Positions 5,394 through 12,003 of a DNA stretch of 12,003 nt are shown one piece after another (the stretch's first letter is position 1; each line of letters opens with the position of its first letter). The stretch is from Deltaproteobacteria bacterium (GTDB taxonomy: Bacteria > Myxococcota > Myxococcia > Myxococcales > Myxococcaceae). The stretch is taken from contig VGRA01000036.1 in NCBI GenBank assembly GCA_016875515.1, positions 1 to 12,003 of the forward strand, given 5' to 3'. A program made the position numbers and the translations under genes. The notes under the pieces are model-generated. The model saw only the letters and a list, made by a program, of their open reading frames with translations. It searched no databases and had not been told where the DNA came from.

Positions 5394-6332
5394 ATGATTG
5401 AAGTCCACGGGCTCACCAAACTCTACGGGGAGCACGCGGCCATCCGCGGGCTCTCGTTCGGCATCCAGGAGGGGGAAGTCATCGGCTTCCTCGGCCTGAA
5501 CGGTGCCGGGAAGTCCACCACGCTGCGGATCTTGGGCTGCGTGCTGTTGCCCACCTCCGGGCGCGTCGTCATTGACGGGCTGGACACGGCGACGCAGGCG
5601 CACGAGGTGCGGCAGCGAATTGGCTTCCTCCCGGACACGCCGCCGCTCTACGAGGAGATGGAGGTGGGGGAGTACCTGGCCTTCGTGGCGGCGCTGCGGG
5701 GGGTGCCGTCCGGCAAGGTGCGGGCGCGGGTGGAGGCGGCCGAGGAGAAGACCGCGCTCAAGGAGGTCCACCGCGCCCCCATCTACAGCCTGAGCCACGG
5801 CTTCCGCCAGCGGGTGGGGGTGGCGCAGGCGCTGGTGCACGAGCCGTCGCTGCTCATCCTGGACGAGCCGACGTCCGGGTTGGACCCGGTGCAGATCATC
5901 GAGATGCGGGCGCTGGTGCGGTCGCTGAAGGGCGAGCACACGGTGCTGGTCTCCAGCCACATCCTCCCTGAAATCTCCCAGGTGTGTGACCGGCTGCTGG
6001 TCATCCACCGGGGGGAACTGGTGGCGCAGGGGACGGAGGGCGAGCTGGCCGGGCGGCTGGGGGCGGGGGCGTCCGCGGTGGAGGTGGAGGTGCGCGGCGC
6101 GGCGGCCCCGGCGGTGGAACTGCTGCGGGGCGTACCGGGGGTGCGCGAGGTGACCGTGGCGGCGGAGGTGGACGGGGTGGTCACGCTGCGGGTGGCGGGG
6201 GACGGCGAGCTGCGCGGGGCGGCGGCGCGCGCGCTGGTGGGGGGCGGCCACGAGCTGCTCCGGCTGGACCGGTCCGCGCACCAGCTGGAGTCCATCTTCT
6301 TGCAGCTGACCCGGGAGGTCACACGGTCATGA
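5394..6332 (+). CDS. ABC transporter ATP-binding protein, GldA/NosF-like
   Basis: A 312-residue ATPase subunit that powers the membrane complex encoded by the following genes. It shows Walker A GLNGAGKST (34-42), a Q-loop region IGFLPDTPPLYEEM where Asp81 stands in the Q position (Glu/Asp there is usual in the GldA/NosF branch), signature LSHGFRQRVGVAQAL (from 133), Walker B LLILDEPTSGLDP (153-165) and switch His189 in VSSHIL. After about residue 215 comes a roughly 95-residue C-terminal domain (VEVEVRGAAAPAVEL onward) typical of ABC-2-type export ATPases. ATG 5394 lies behind AAGAGG (5378-5383); an earlier in-frame ATG at 5361 sits within the intergenic repeat and adds no conserved sequence. 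The stop overlaps the permease start as ATGA (6329-6332). Confidence 0.94.
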   Translation: MIEVHGLTKLYGEHAAIRGLSFGIQEGEVIGFLGLNGAGKSTTLRILGCVLLPTSGRVVIDGLDTATQAHEVRQRIGFLPDTPPLYEEMEVGEYLAFVAALRGVPSGKVRARVEAAEEKTALKEVHRAPIYSLSHGFRQRVGVAQALVHEPSLLILDEPTSGLDPVQIIEMRALVRSLKGEHTVLVSSHILPEISQVCDRLLVIHRGELVAQGTEGELAGRLGAGASAVEVEVRGAAAPAVELLRGVPGVREVTVAAEVDGVVTLRVAGDGELRGAAARALVGGGHELLRLDRSAHQLESIFLQLTREVTRS

Positions 6333-7051
6333 GAAACGCCTGGCTGATTGCCCGCCGGGAGCTGGCGGCCTACACGCGCAGCATGTCCGGCTACGTCATC
6401 CTCGCGGTGACGCTGATGGTGGACGCGCTGCTGTTCAACACCTACGCGCTGGAGGGGGTGCGCAAGAGCGGCGAGGTGCTCGGCCGCTTCTTCTACGTGT
6501 GCAGCGGCACCACCATGGTGGCGTCCATCTTCATCGCGGCGCGGCTGCTCGCCGAGGAGCGGCAGGCCGGGACGCTGCCGCTGCTCTACAGCTCGCCGGT
6601 ACGGGACGTGGAGATTGTCGTGGGCAAGTGGCTGTCCGGCTTCCTCGTCGTGGGGGCGCTGACGCTGCTCAGCTTCTACATGCCGATGCTGGTGCTGCTG
6701 GATGGGCGCATCAGCCTGGGCCACGTGGCGGCCGGCTACCTGGGGCTGCTGCTTCTGGGGGCGGCGTCCCTGGCGCTGGGGACGCTGGGCTCGGCGTTCG
6801 CGAAGAACCAGACGCTGGCGGGCATCCTCTCCGGCTGCATGCTGGTGGGGCTGCTGGTGGCGTGGATATTGGCGCCGGTGACGGAGCGGCCGCTCTCGGA
6901 CGTCTTCACGGCGCTGGCGCTCCACGGCGTGCACTTCACGCCGTTCCAGGCGGGGGTCATCCACCTGCGGGACGTCGCCTATTACGTGCTGGTGACGTGG
7001 GTGGCGCTGTTCGCCGCCACGCGGGTGGTGGAAGCGCGGAGGTGGCGATGA
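6329..7051 (+). CDS. ABC-2-type permease, GldF-like
   Basis: A 240-residue integral inner-membrane protein with about six hydrophobic segments (roughly 20-38, 53-73, 99-124, 132-155, 162-183 and 216-233). The cytoplasmic loop after segment two carries the ABC-2 hallmark EERQAGTLPLLYSSPVRDVEI followed by VVGKW (76-101). The motif HFTPFQAGVIHLRDVAYY near the C-terminus is shared with GldF/NosY-like permeases. It should form the transmembrane pore or mechanical element driven by the upstream ATPase. It is translationally coupled on both sides by ATGA overlaps (6329-6332 and 7048-7051). The length is normal and no defect is seen. Substrate is unknown. Confidence 0.92.
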   Translation: MRNAWLIARRELAAYTRSMSGYVILAVTLMVDALLFNTYALEGVRKSGEVLGRFFYVCSGTTMVASIFIAARLLAEERQAGTLPLLYSSPVRDVEIVVGKWLSGFLVVGALTLLSFYMPMLVLLDGRISLGHVAAGYLGLLLLGAASLALGTLGSAFAKNQTLAGILSGCMLVGLLVAWILAPVTERPLSDVFTALALHGVHFTPFQAGVIHLRDVAYYVLVTWVALFAATRVVEARRWR

Positions 7052-8865
7052 GCGCGGGCGTGAGGAGCCACGGGCTGACGGTGGCGGTGGGGGTGGGCAG
7101 CGCGCTCGTCTTCGCAGGCGAGCGGCTGGTGCAGGTGGGCAACGGCCGGCTGGGGGCCACGGGGCTGGGGCTTGCCCTGGTGGGGCTGGCCACGGCGGCC
7201 CGGGCGCTCCGGGTGGCCCGCGGCGCGGGGGACCGGCGCGCGGTGGAGGCGGTGCTGCTGGGGCTGCAAGGGACGGTGCTCGCCGGGCTGTTGCTGGGCG
7301 TTTGGCTCACCGGGGCGCGCGCGGTGGACTGGCCGCGCTGGACGGTGGTGGCCTCGGCGCTGGTGCCGTTGCTCGTGTCCGTGGGGGGCTGGCCGCTGCT
7401 GCTGGGCGAGCTGTCCTACGCGTCCACCCCCGCGGAGGCGGAGGTGGAGGGGGGCCGGGTGATGGACGCGGTGTACTCGGGGCTGGGGTTGGCCTTCCTG
7501 CTGGTGTTCGCCTTCAGCGCCTACTTCGTGGCCTCCGAGCGGGACGTGCGGGTGGACCTCTCGCGCTTCCGGGTGGCCAAGCCGGGCGAGGCCACGCGGA
7601 AGGTGGCCCAGGCGCTGGAAGAGCCGGTCACCGTGGTGACCTTCTTCCCGCCGGCCAATGACGTGGCGCAGGCGGTCCACGATTACGTCTCCGCGCTGCA
7701 GGCGGAGGGGCCCAACCTGAAGCTGGAGAAGCGGGACGTGGCGGTGGACCCGGCGCGGGCGCGGGAACTGGGGGTGTCCGGCAACGGCGCGGTGCTGCTG
7801 TCGGCGGGGGGGCGCAAGGAGCAGTTCCTGCTGGGGACGGACCTGGAGCGGGCGCGGGGGGACCTGCGCCGGCTGGACGAGGACTTCCAGAAGCGCCTGC
7901 TGGCGGTGAGCCGTCCGCGCAAGGTGGTCTACGTGACGGCGGGCCACGGCGAGCGCGGCGAGGACCGCGGCGGGACCACGGACCAGCGCCCCACGGCGCG
8001 GCTGCTGCGGAAGATGGTGGAAGCACTCAACCACGCGGTGAAGCCCCTGGGCACGGCCGAGGGGCTGGGCAGCGAGGTGCCGGCGGACGCGGCGGCGGTG
8101 TTGGTGGTGGGGCCGCGCCAGGCGCTGCTGCCGGAGGAGGCGGGGGCGCTCGGGCGCTACGTGCAGCGCGGCGGGCGGGTGCTGTACGCGCTCGAGCCGG
8201 GCGTGGAGGCCGCGGGGCTGCTCGGGCCGCTGGGGCTGACGCTGACGGCGCACCTGCTCGCCAACGACGTGGCCTACTTGCAGCGCACGAACCAGGTGTC
8301 GGACCGCGCGGGCATTGCCACGTCCACCTATTCCTCCCACCCATCCGTCACCACGCTGTCGCAGCTGGGACGGCGGGCGCCCATGGTGCTGCTGGAGGCC
8401 GGGGCGGTGCAGCCGCAGAAGGCGCTGCCGGCGGGGGTGTCCGTGGACGTGACGGTGCGCGCCCACCCGCAGACGTGGCTGGACGCGGACGGCGACTACG
8501 CGTTCACGAAGGACGCGGAGGAGCGCAAGGGCTGGGAGCTGGCCGCGGCGGTGAAGGTGGGCGGCGGCGGCAAGGACGTGCCCGAGGGGCGGGCGCTCGT
8601 GGTGGGGGACGCGGACGCGGTCTCGGACCTGCTCTTGCAGAACGAGCCCAACCTGCTGTTCGCCAGTGACGGGCTGAAGTGGCTGCTGGGCGAGGAGCAG
8701 CTGGCCGGCAGCGTGAGCAACGAGGAGGACGTGGCCCTCCAGCACACGCGGTCCAAGGGAGTGGCCTGGTTCTACTCCACGCTGTTCGGCGCGCCGGGGC
8801 TGGTGCTGCTGGGGGGCTACCTGTACGTGCGGCGGCGCGGTGGGCGCCGGGAGGCAAGGCCATGA
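7048..8865 (+). CDS. GldG-family ABC auxiliary protein with large extracytoplasmic domain
   Basis: 605 residues. About five N-terminal membrane segments (between residues 10 and 163) are followed by an extracytoplasmic domain of about 410 residues and one C-terminal membrane segment (VAWFYSTLFGAPGLVLLGGYLYV) with a basic tail RRRGG. The soluble part starts with the GldG/ABC_transp_aux pattern: VRVDLSRFRVAKPGEATRK, EPVTVVTFFPPAND, a roughly 100-residue thioredoxin-like region, then RKVVYVTAGHGE, YVQRGGRVLYALEPG and GRALVVGDADAVSD. GldG proteins accompany GldF-type permeases; in Bacteroidetes they are linked to gliding, elsewhere their role is undefined. The start ATG 7048 overlaps the permease stop (ATGA); the frame is open upstream only as a shadow. 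The extra N-terminal membrane segments may come from a second ABC-2-like half, as in other fused forms. Confidence 0.88.
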   Translation: MSAGVRSHGLTVAVGVGSALVFAGERLVQVGNGRLGATGLGLALVGLATAARALRVARGAGDRRAVEAVLLGLQGTVLAGLLLGVWLTGARAVDWPRWTVVASALVPLLVSVGGWPLLLGELSYASTPAEAEVEGGRVMDAVYSGLGLAFLLVFAFSAYFVASERDVRVDLSRFRVAKPGEATRKVAQALEEPVTVVTFFPPANDVAQAVHDYVSALQAEGPNLKLEKRDVAVDPARARELGVSGNGAVLLSAGGRKEQFLLGTDLERARGDLRRLDEDFQKRLLAVSRPRKVVYVTAGHGERGEDRGGTTDQRPTARLLRKMVEALNHAVKPLGTAEGLGSEVPADAAAVLVVGPRQALLPEEAGALGRYVQRGGRVLYALEPGVEAAGLLGPLGLTLTAHLLANDVAYLQRTNQVSDRAGIATSTYSSHPSVTTLSQLGRRAPMVLLEAGAVQPQKALPAGVSVDVTVRAHPQTWLDADGDYAFTKDAEERKGWELAAAVKVGGGGKDVPEGRALVVGDADAVSDLLLQNEPNLLFASDGLKWLLGEEQLAGSVSNEEDVALQHTRSKGVAWFYSTLFGAPGLVLLGGYLYVRRRGGRREARP

Positions 8866-9899
8866 AGGCCCGGGGTGCGTGGTCCATGGGGGCGCTGGCG
8901 GCGGTGGGGCTGGCCGCGGCGTACGGCGCGTGGCAGCGGGAGCCGGAGTCCACGGCGGAAGCGGTGGTGGTACTGGAGGCGGGCCGCAAGGACGTCCAAC
9001 GTGTGCGGTACGAGGACGCCGCGCGGTTCGTGGAGCTGCGCCCCCGCGAAGGTGCGGGCGAGGGGGCGGTGTGGGTGCGCGTGGGAACGAGGGAGGCACC
9101 GCCCGGCGCGCAGCCGCAAGGCGTGGACGCCGGCACCCCGGGCGCGGGCGCGCCGGACGCCGGGACGGAGGCGGCCGCCGCCGCTGCGGCGAAGGTGCCG
9201 GAGCGCGAGCTGCCGGGGAACGACCTGGCGCAGAAGCTCTTCCAGCGCTTCTCGCCGCTGCGGGCCACCCGGGCCCTGGGGGCGCTGGAGCCCGCGAAGC
9301 TGGAGGAGCTGGGGCTGGCCTCTCCCACGCGGCGGCTCCTGGTGGGGCTGCGCAGCGGGGAGGTGGCGTGGGACGTGGGGGCCTCGTCGCTGGGTCTCAC
9401 CTCGCCGTACCTCCGGGACGGCAAGGACGGGAAGGTGTACCTGCTGGGCGGGGGCATCATCTCGGACCTGGACGCGGGGCAGGCGCGGCTGGTGGACCGG
9501 CGGCTGCACACCTTCACCGCGCAGGACTACGACGCACTGGTGGTGACGAAGAGCGAGCGCAAGCGGGCCTTCCGCGCCACCTCGCCGCAGGGGGGGCCCG
9601 GCCGGCTGGTGGATGCGCAGGGGACGGCGGACGACTTCGCCCGCAATTGGCATGACCGGCTGTGGCGGCTGGCGGCGGGTGAGTTGCTCGGCCGGGACGA
9701 GACGCCCCCCGAGGGGCCACCCACGGTGGCCCTCCGATTGGACTACGCCCGCAGCGGCAGCCCGCTGGGGCACGTGGAGGTGGCGTTCGAGAAGTCGGCG
9801 GCGTGGGCCCGCACCGAGTACACCGCGGGCTGGGTGAAGCTGTCCGGCGCCCTGGAAGGGCTCGAGCAGGAGGCCGAGCGCGTCCTCAACGGGCAGTGA
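8862..9899 (+). CDS. DUF4340-family membrane-anchored protein
   Basis: 345 residues, the last gene of the ABC module, starting in an ATGA overlap (8862-8865). One membrane segment (about 7-24, WSMGALAAVGLAAAYGAW) anchors an extracytoplasmic domain. A low-complexity insert (GVDAGTPGAGAPDAGTE followed by seven alanines, about 87-110) splits the domain. After it come the conserved-looking parts LRATRALGALEPAKLEELGL, a barrel-like LLVGLRSGEVAWDVG, GKVYLLGGGIISDLDAG and VDRRLHTFTAQDYDALVV. This is the usual DUF4340 order. DUF4340 genes are commonly found next to GldG-type genes, which supports the call; no biochemical role is established. It probably works on the outer face of the inner membrane with the GldG-like protein. 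Confidence 0.85.
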   Translation: MKARGAWSMGALAAVGLAAAYGAWQREPESTAEAVVVLEAGRKDVQRVRYEDAARFVELRPREGAGEGAVWVRVGTREAPPGAQPQGVDAGTPGAGAPDAGTEAAAAAAAKVPERELPGNDLAQKLFQRFSPLRATRALGALEPAKLEELGLASPTRRLLVGLRSGEVAWDVGASSLGLTSPYLRDGKDGKVYLLGGGIISDLDAGQARLVDRRLHTFTAQDYDALVVTKSERKRAFRATSPQGGPGRLVDAQGTADDFARNWHDRLWRLAAGELLGRDETPPEGPPTVALRLDYARSGSPLGHVEVAFEKSAAWARTEYTAGWVKLSGALEGLEQEAERVLNGQ

Positions 9900-10021
9900 G
9901 CAGCCGCTCCATGGCTCTTTGTTGACCGCCTACGCACGCGATGCGTTGTAGGACGAATTGGCTGGACAGGTCGGGGGCTTCCTGGCGCAAACGTCACCGT
10001 GGCCGACGTTCTTATTCGCAC

Positions 10022-10140
10022 AGCGGCCGCGAGCAGATCGCCCACCGTGATGGACTCGGGGTCGCTCGCCCCTCGAGGAAGCGGGCGGTGAACTCGTGCC
10101 GACCGAAGCAGCGCTCGAGCGCGAACGGACGCAGCGCCAT
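10022..10140 (-). pseudogene. N-terminal remnant of a PLP-dependent class I/II aminotransferase-like gene, frameshifted
   Basis: From ATG 10140 on the minus strand the first 22 codons read MALRPFALERCFGRHEFTARFL. The frame then goes to non-family sequence, while the frame one base away continues as RGASDPESITVGDLLAAA down to about 10022. Joined, the two pieces resemble the start of a class I/II-fold aminotransferase family that begins with 'PF.LER.FA.HEF.A..LL..SD.ES....ELL'. I recall this pattern from family knowledge and could not check it by alignment. A single missing base in the TTCCTCGAGGGGCGAG stretch (about 10067-10079) explains the shift. Nothing resembling the rest of such an enzyme (about 330 further residues, with the PLP lysine) follows, so this would be a short degraded fragment, not a working gene. 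Confidence 0.5.
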
Positions 10141-10155
10141 CCGGGAGCCCGCCCG

Positions 10156-10263
10156 CTAGCCGTGGCGGTCCCGCGGGCGTACCGGGACGGGGGCCGGGAC
10201 GGGGCTGGGCCGGAGAAACCACGCGCCGGCCGCGGCGATGAGGGCGGGGATGAGCACGCTCAT
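10156..10263 (-). CDS. Possible 35-residue single-span membrane peptide (doubtful)
   Basis: An ATG at 10263 opens MSVLIPALIAAAGAWFLRP, one hydrophobic stretch of about 17 residues, followed by a proline-rich basic tail (SPVPAPVPVRPRDRHG) and TAG at 10158-10156. The frame also extends up to an ATG at 10338, just 34 bp beyond the peptidase stop, which would make 60 residues. No Shine-Dalgarno is evident for either start. It lies downstream of the M3 peptidase on the same strand and could be cotranscribed. Chance ORFs of this size are common in GC-rich DNA, so this is offered only as a candidate. Confidence 0.2.
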   Translation of the reverse strand: MSVLIPALIAAAGAWFLRPSPVPAPVPVRPRDRHG

Positions 10264-10372
10264 GGAGACTACCGGGAGACGAGGAAACAGCCACTCTGGA
10301 GTCTGCTCCCATTGCCGGGGCGGCGTCGAGCCCCCCAAAAAGTCGGCGTGAATCCAGCCGCTTGGCAGCCGC

Positions 10373-12003
10373 CTACTTCGCGGGGGCCGCCGCGGGGACC
10401 GCGGGCTGGGTGTCCAGCCAGCGGCCGTACGCCTCGAAGTTGCTCTCCCGCCCGAGGAAGGCCTTCACCAGCTGCGCGGCGTCGTCGCTGCCGCCGGCCT
10501 CGAGGATGGCGCGCCGGTAGCGGGCGGCGGGGGCGGGGTTGAGGTAGCCCTCTGCGTCGAACACGGTGAGCAGGTCCTTCGCGATGACCGAGGACCAGAT
10601 GTACGTGTAGTAGATGGCCGAGTAGCCCTCGAGGTGGCCGAACGCGAGGGGGAAGTAGGTACCCTCCACCATCTCCCGGCGGAAGGGCAGGAACTTCGCC
10701 TGCAGCTCGGTGGCGAGCTGGAGGGGATCAAACCCCGGGGCGCGGTTGTAGTAGTTGAGGCTGACCGCGGAGAGGAACATCTGGCGGCGGGTGTGCAGCC
10801 CCTTGCCGAACTCCTTGGCGGCCACCATCTGCTGCACGAGCGCGGCGGGGATGGGCTCGCCGGAGTCGTGGTGGCGGGCAAAGCGGGCCAGCGCCTCCCC
10901 GTTCTGGGCCCACTCCTGCAGCATCATGGAGGGGGCCTCCACGAAGTCCCACTCGGTCTTCACGCCGGACTGCGCGGCCCAGCGCTGGTTGCCGCCCAGC
11001 ACGTGGTGCAGCAGGTGGCCGAACTCGTGGAAGAAGGTCTCCACCTCACGCGGCTGCATGAGCGCGGGCTGCGCCCCGGGCTGCGGGAAGTTGCACAGCA
11101 GCACGCCCTCCGCGTACGCAATGTCCCCCTGGCCGGTGACCAGGTCGAACTGGGCGGCGTGCTTGTACTTGTCCGCGCGCGGGTGCATGTCCAGATAGAT
11201 GCGGCCGCGCAGCGTGCCGGTGTCCGCCTCCGACACGTCGAAGGCGCGCACGTCCATGTGCCAGCGCGGGGCGTCCGGGACGGGGGTGTAGGTGATGCCG
11301 AAGAGGGTGGAGGTGACGTCCAGCACCCCGGCGAGCACCTTCGTGTACTCGAAGTAGGGGCGGGCCTTCTGGCTGTCGAAGCCGAAGGTGGCCGCCTTGT
11401 AGCGGTCTTCGTAGAACTCCTGGTCCCAGGGCTCGAGCGCGGCGGCCTTCGGGTCGTCCTTGCGCTTGAAGGCGAGCAGGGCGTCCACCTCGCGCGCGGC
11501 GGCCTTGGAGGCGGCGTCGTTCACCTGGTCGATGAAGGTGGCGGCCTTCTCCGCGCTGCCAATCATCTTGGTCTCGGTGACGTAGGCGGCCCAGGACGGG
11601 TAACCGAGCAGCGTGGCCAGCTCGTGCCGCTTGGAGATGAGGCGGTTGAGGGTGTCCAGGTTCTTCGGGTGGCCGCGCATCCGGTAGGCGCGCCACATCT
11701 GTTCGCGCGTCCTGGCTGCGCGGGCGTAGGCCATGACCGGGGCGTAGTCAGGGGTGTCGGTGGTGACGCGGACCTTGCCGTCCTTTGGCGGGTGGGCCTT
11801 CAGGAAGTCCTCGGGGAGCCCCTCCAGCTCCTTCGGGGTGAAGTCCACCGAGCGCACGTCCTGGACGATGTTGCGGCCGAACTCCTGGCCAATGAGGGTG
11901 AGCTCCTCGGAGAGCGCCTTGACCTTGTTGCGGGTGGCCTCGCCCTTGTCCACGCCCAGCCGCCGCATGTCGCGCAGCGTGCGGGAGATCCACGTCCGGG
12001 TGG
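10373..12003 (-). CDS. M3-family zinc oligopeptidase, C-terminal part (runs off right edge)
   Basis: The minus-strand frame is open from the right edge to its stop at 10373, giving 543 codons; the N-terminus lies outside, since TRTWISRTLRDM precedes the first in-window ATG (11968) and reads as normal coding. Counting from that Met, the metal site is HEFGH at 314-318 (about 11015-11029), with the third ligand Glu344 in DFVEAPSMMLQEW. Tyrosines of the GYSAIYYTYIWS segment (449-459) correspond to the substrate-binding loop of thimet oligopeptidase. The mostly helical N-terminal part (MWRAYRMRGHPKNLDTLNRL, ELATLLGYPSWAAYV) fits the family fold. Full M3 enzymes have about 650-720 residues, so about 100-170 residues are missing. 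They degrade short peptides. Whether this copy is exported cannot be judged without the N-terminus. The C-terminal tail is Ala/Pro-rich. Confidence 0.93.
   Translation of the reverse strand, partial: TRTWISRTLRDMRRLGVDKGEATRNKVKALSEELTLIGQEFGRNIVQDVRSVDFTPKELEGLPEDFLKAHPPKDGKVRVTTDTPDYAPVMAYARAARTREQMWRAYRMRGHPKNLDTLNRLISKRHELATLLGYPSWAAYVTETKMIGSAEKAATFIDQVNDAASKAAAREVDALLAFKRKDDPKAAALEPWDQEFYEDRYKAATFGFDSQKARPYFEYTKVLAGVLDVTSTLFGITYTPVPDAPRWHMDVRAFDVSEADTGTLRGRIYLDMHPRADKYKHAAQFDLVTGQGDIAYAEGVLLCNFPQPGAQPALMQPREVETFFHEFGHLLHHVLGGNQRWAAQSGVKTEWDFVEAPSMMLQEWAQNGEALARFARHHDSGEPIPAALVQQMVAAKEFGKGLHTRRQMFLSAVSLNYYNRAPGFDPLQLATELQAKFLPFRREMVEGTYFPLAFGHLEGYSAIYYTYIWSSVIAKDLLTVFDAEGYLNPAPAARYRRAILEAGGSDDAAQLVKAFLGRESNFEAYGRWLDTQPAVPAAAPAK

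Larger units (their letters stand above)
9900..10372. other. Intergenic region of 473 bp between convergent genes
   Basis: This lies between the DUF4340 stop and the M3 peptidase stop, so genes point into it from both sides. From left to right it holds a short hairpin-like sequence just after 9899, a frameshifted aminotransferase N-terminal remnant on the minus strand (10022-10140), and a weak 35-codon minus-strand ORF (10156-10263). The remaining sequence, 10264-10372, shows only a short direct repeat CAGCCGC near 10362 and a weak stem before an A5 run. No RNA gene or mobile element end was recognised. Confidence 0.7.

Noticed and set aside
9898..9923. Terminator-like GAGC / GCTC hairpin followed by TTTGTT just after the DUF4340 stop
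   Set aside because: The stem is only 4 bp with a 12-nt loop and the T-run is broken; it could contribute to termination but cannot be called.
9941..10159. 72-codon plus-strand ORF in the intergenic region
   Set aside because: Its Arg/Ser-rich product has no domain or ribosome site, and it runs antisense to the aminotransferase-like remnant, which explains its openness.
10330..10372. Possible terminator of the M3 peptidase gene (CGGC / GCCG stem before a T5 run on the minus strand)
   Set aside because: The 4-bp stem with a 9-nt loop and only five T residues is too weak in a sequence this rich in G and C.

Overview
This is a very GC-rich window with strongly G/C-biased third codon positions. 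Its gene content suggests a myxobacterium (Myxococcota, probably the Myxococcus/Corallococcus/Archangium side). The pointers are lipoboxed envelope enzymes, short outer-membrane beta-barrel proteins, a linker with the 'DAG' motif, a GldG/DUF4340 ABC operon and an M3 oligopeptidase. This placement rests on protein style and base composition only. No rRNA, tRNA, CRISPR array, insertion sequence or phage gene was seen.

Layout. (1) 1-492, minus: the N-terminal part of an exported outer-membrane-type protein that runs off the left edge. (2) 493-1301, plus: a VapBC/FitAB-type toxin-antitoxin locus. The PIN toxin is complete. The antitoxin frame is broken by two TAG codons, and its orphaned 3' part still overlaps the toxin start by GTGA. 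An 11-bp-arm inverted repeat just upstream of the antitoxin is a likely operator. (3) 1326-2303, minus: a full-length Sua5-type threonylcarbamoyl-AMP synthase (tRNA t6A pathway), convergent with the toxin and divergent, by only 24 bp, from the next gene. (4) 2328-9899, plus: seven genes in one direction. They are an SRPBCC + TIGR01777 epimerase-like fusion, a PldB-like lysophospholipase predicted to be a lipoprotein, a small beta-barrel protein, then an ABC ATPase, an ABC-2/GldF-like permease, a GldG-like auxiliary protein and a DUF4340 protein. The last four are joined by three consecutive ATGA overlaps. (5) 9900-10372: a gap of about 470 bp holding a frameshifted N-terminal remnant of what looks like a PLP-dependent aminotransferase and a doubtful 35-codon membrane ORF. 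(6) 10373-12003, minus: the C-terminal 543 residues of an M3 (thimet oligopeptidase-like) zinc peptidase that runs off the right edge.

How the genes fit together. The plus-strand run has an envelope theme: a secreted phospholipase, an outer-membrane barrel, and an ABC exporter-like complex with large extracytoplasmic domains. The four-gene ABC module has the organisation known from Gld/NosDFY-like systems, and its substrate cannot be read from the sequence. The two observations most worth following are the toxin-antitoxin locus caught in decay (intact toxin, double-amber antitoxin) and the four-gene ABC/GldG/DUF4340 module with its upstream envelope genes and structured intergenic repeats.
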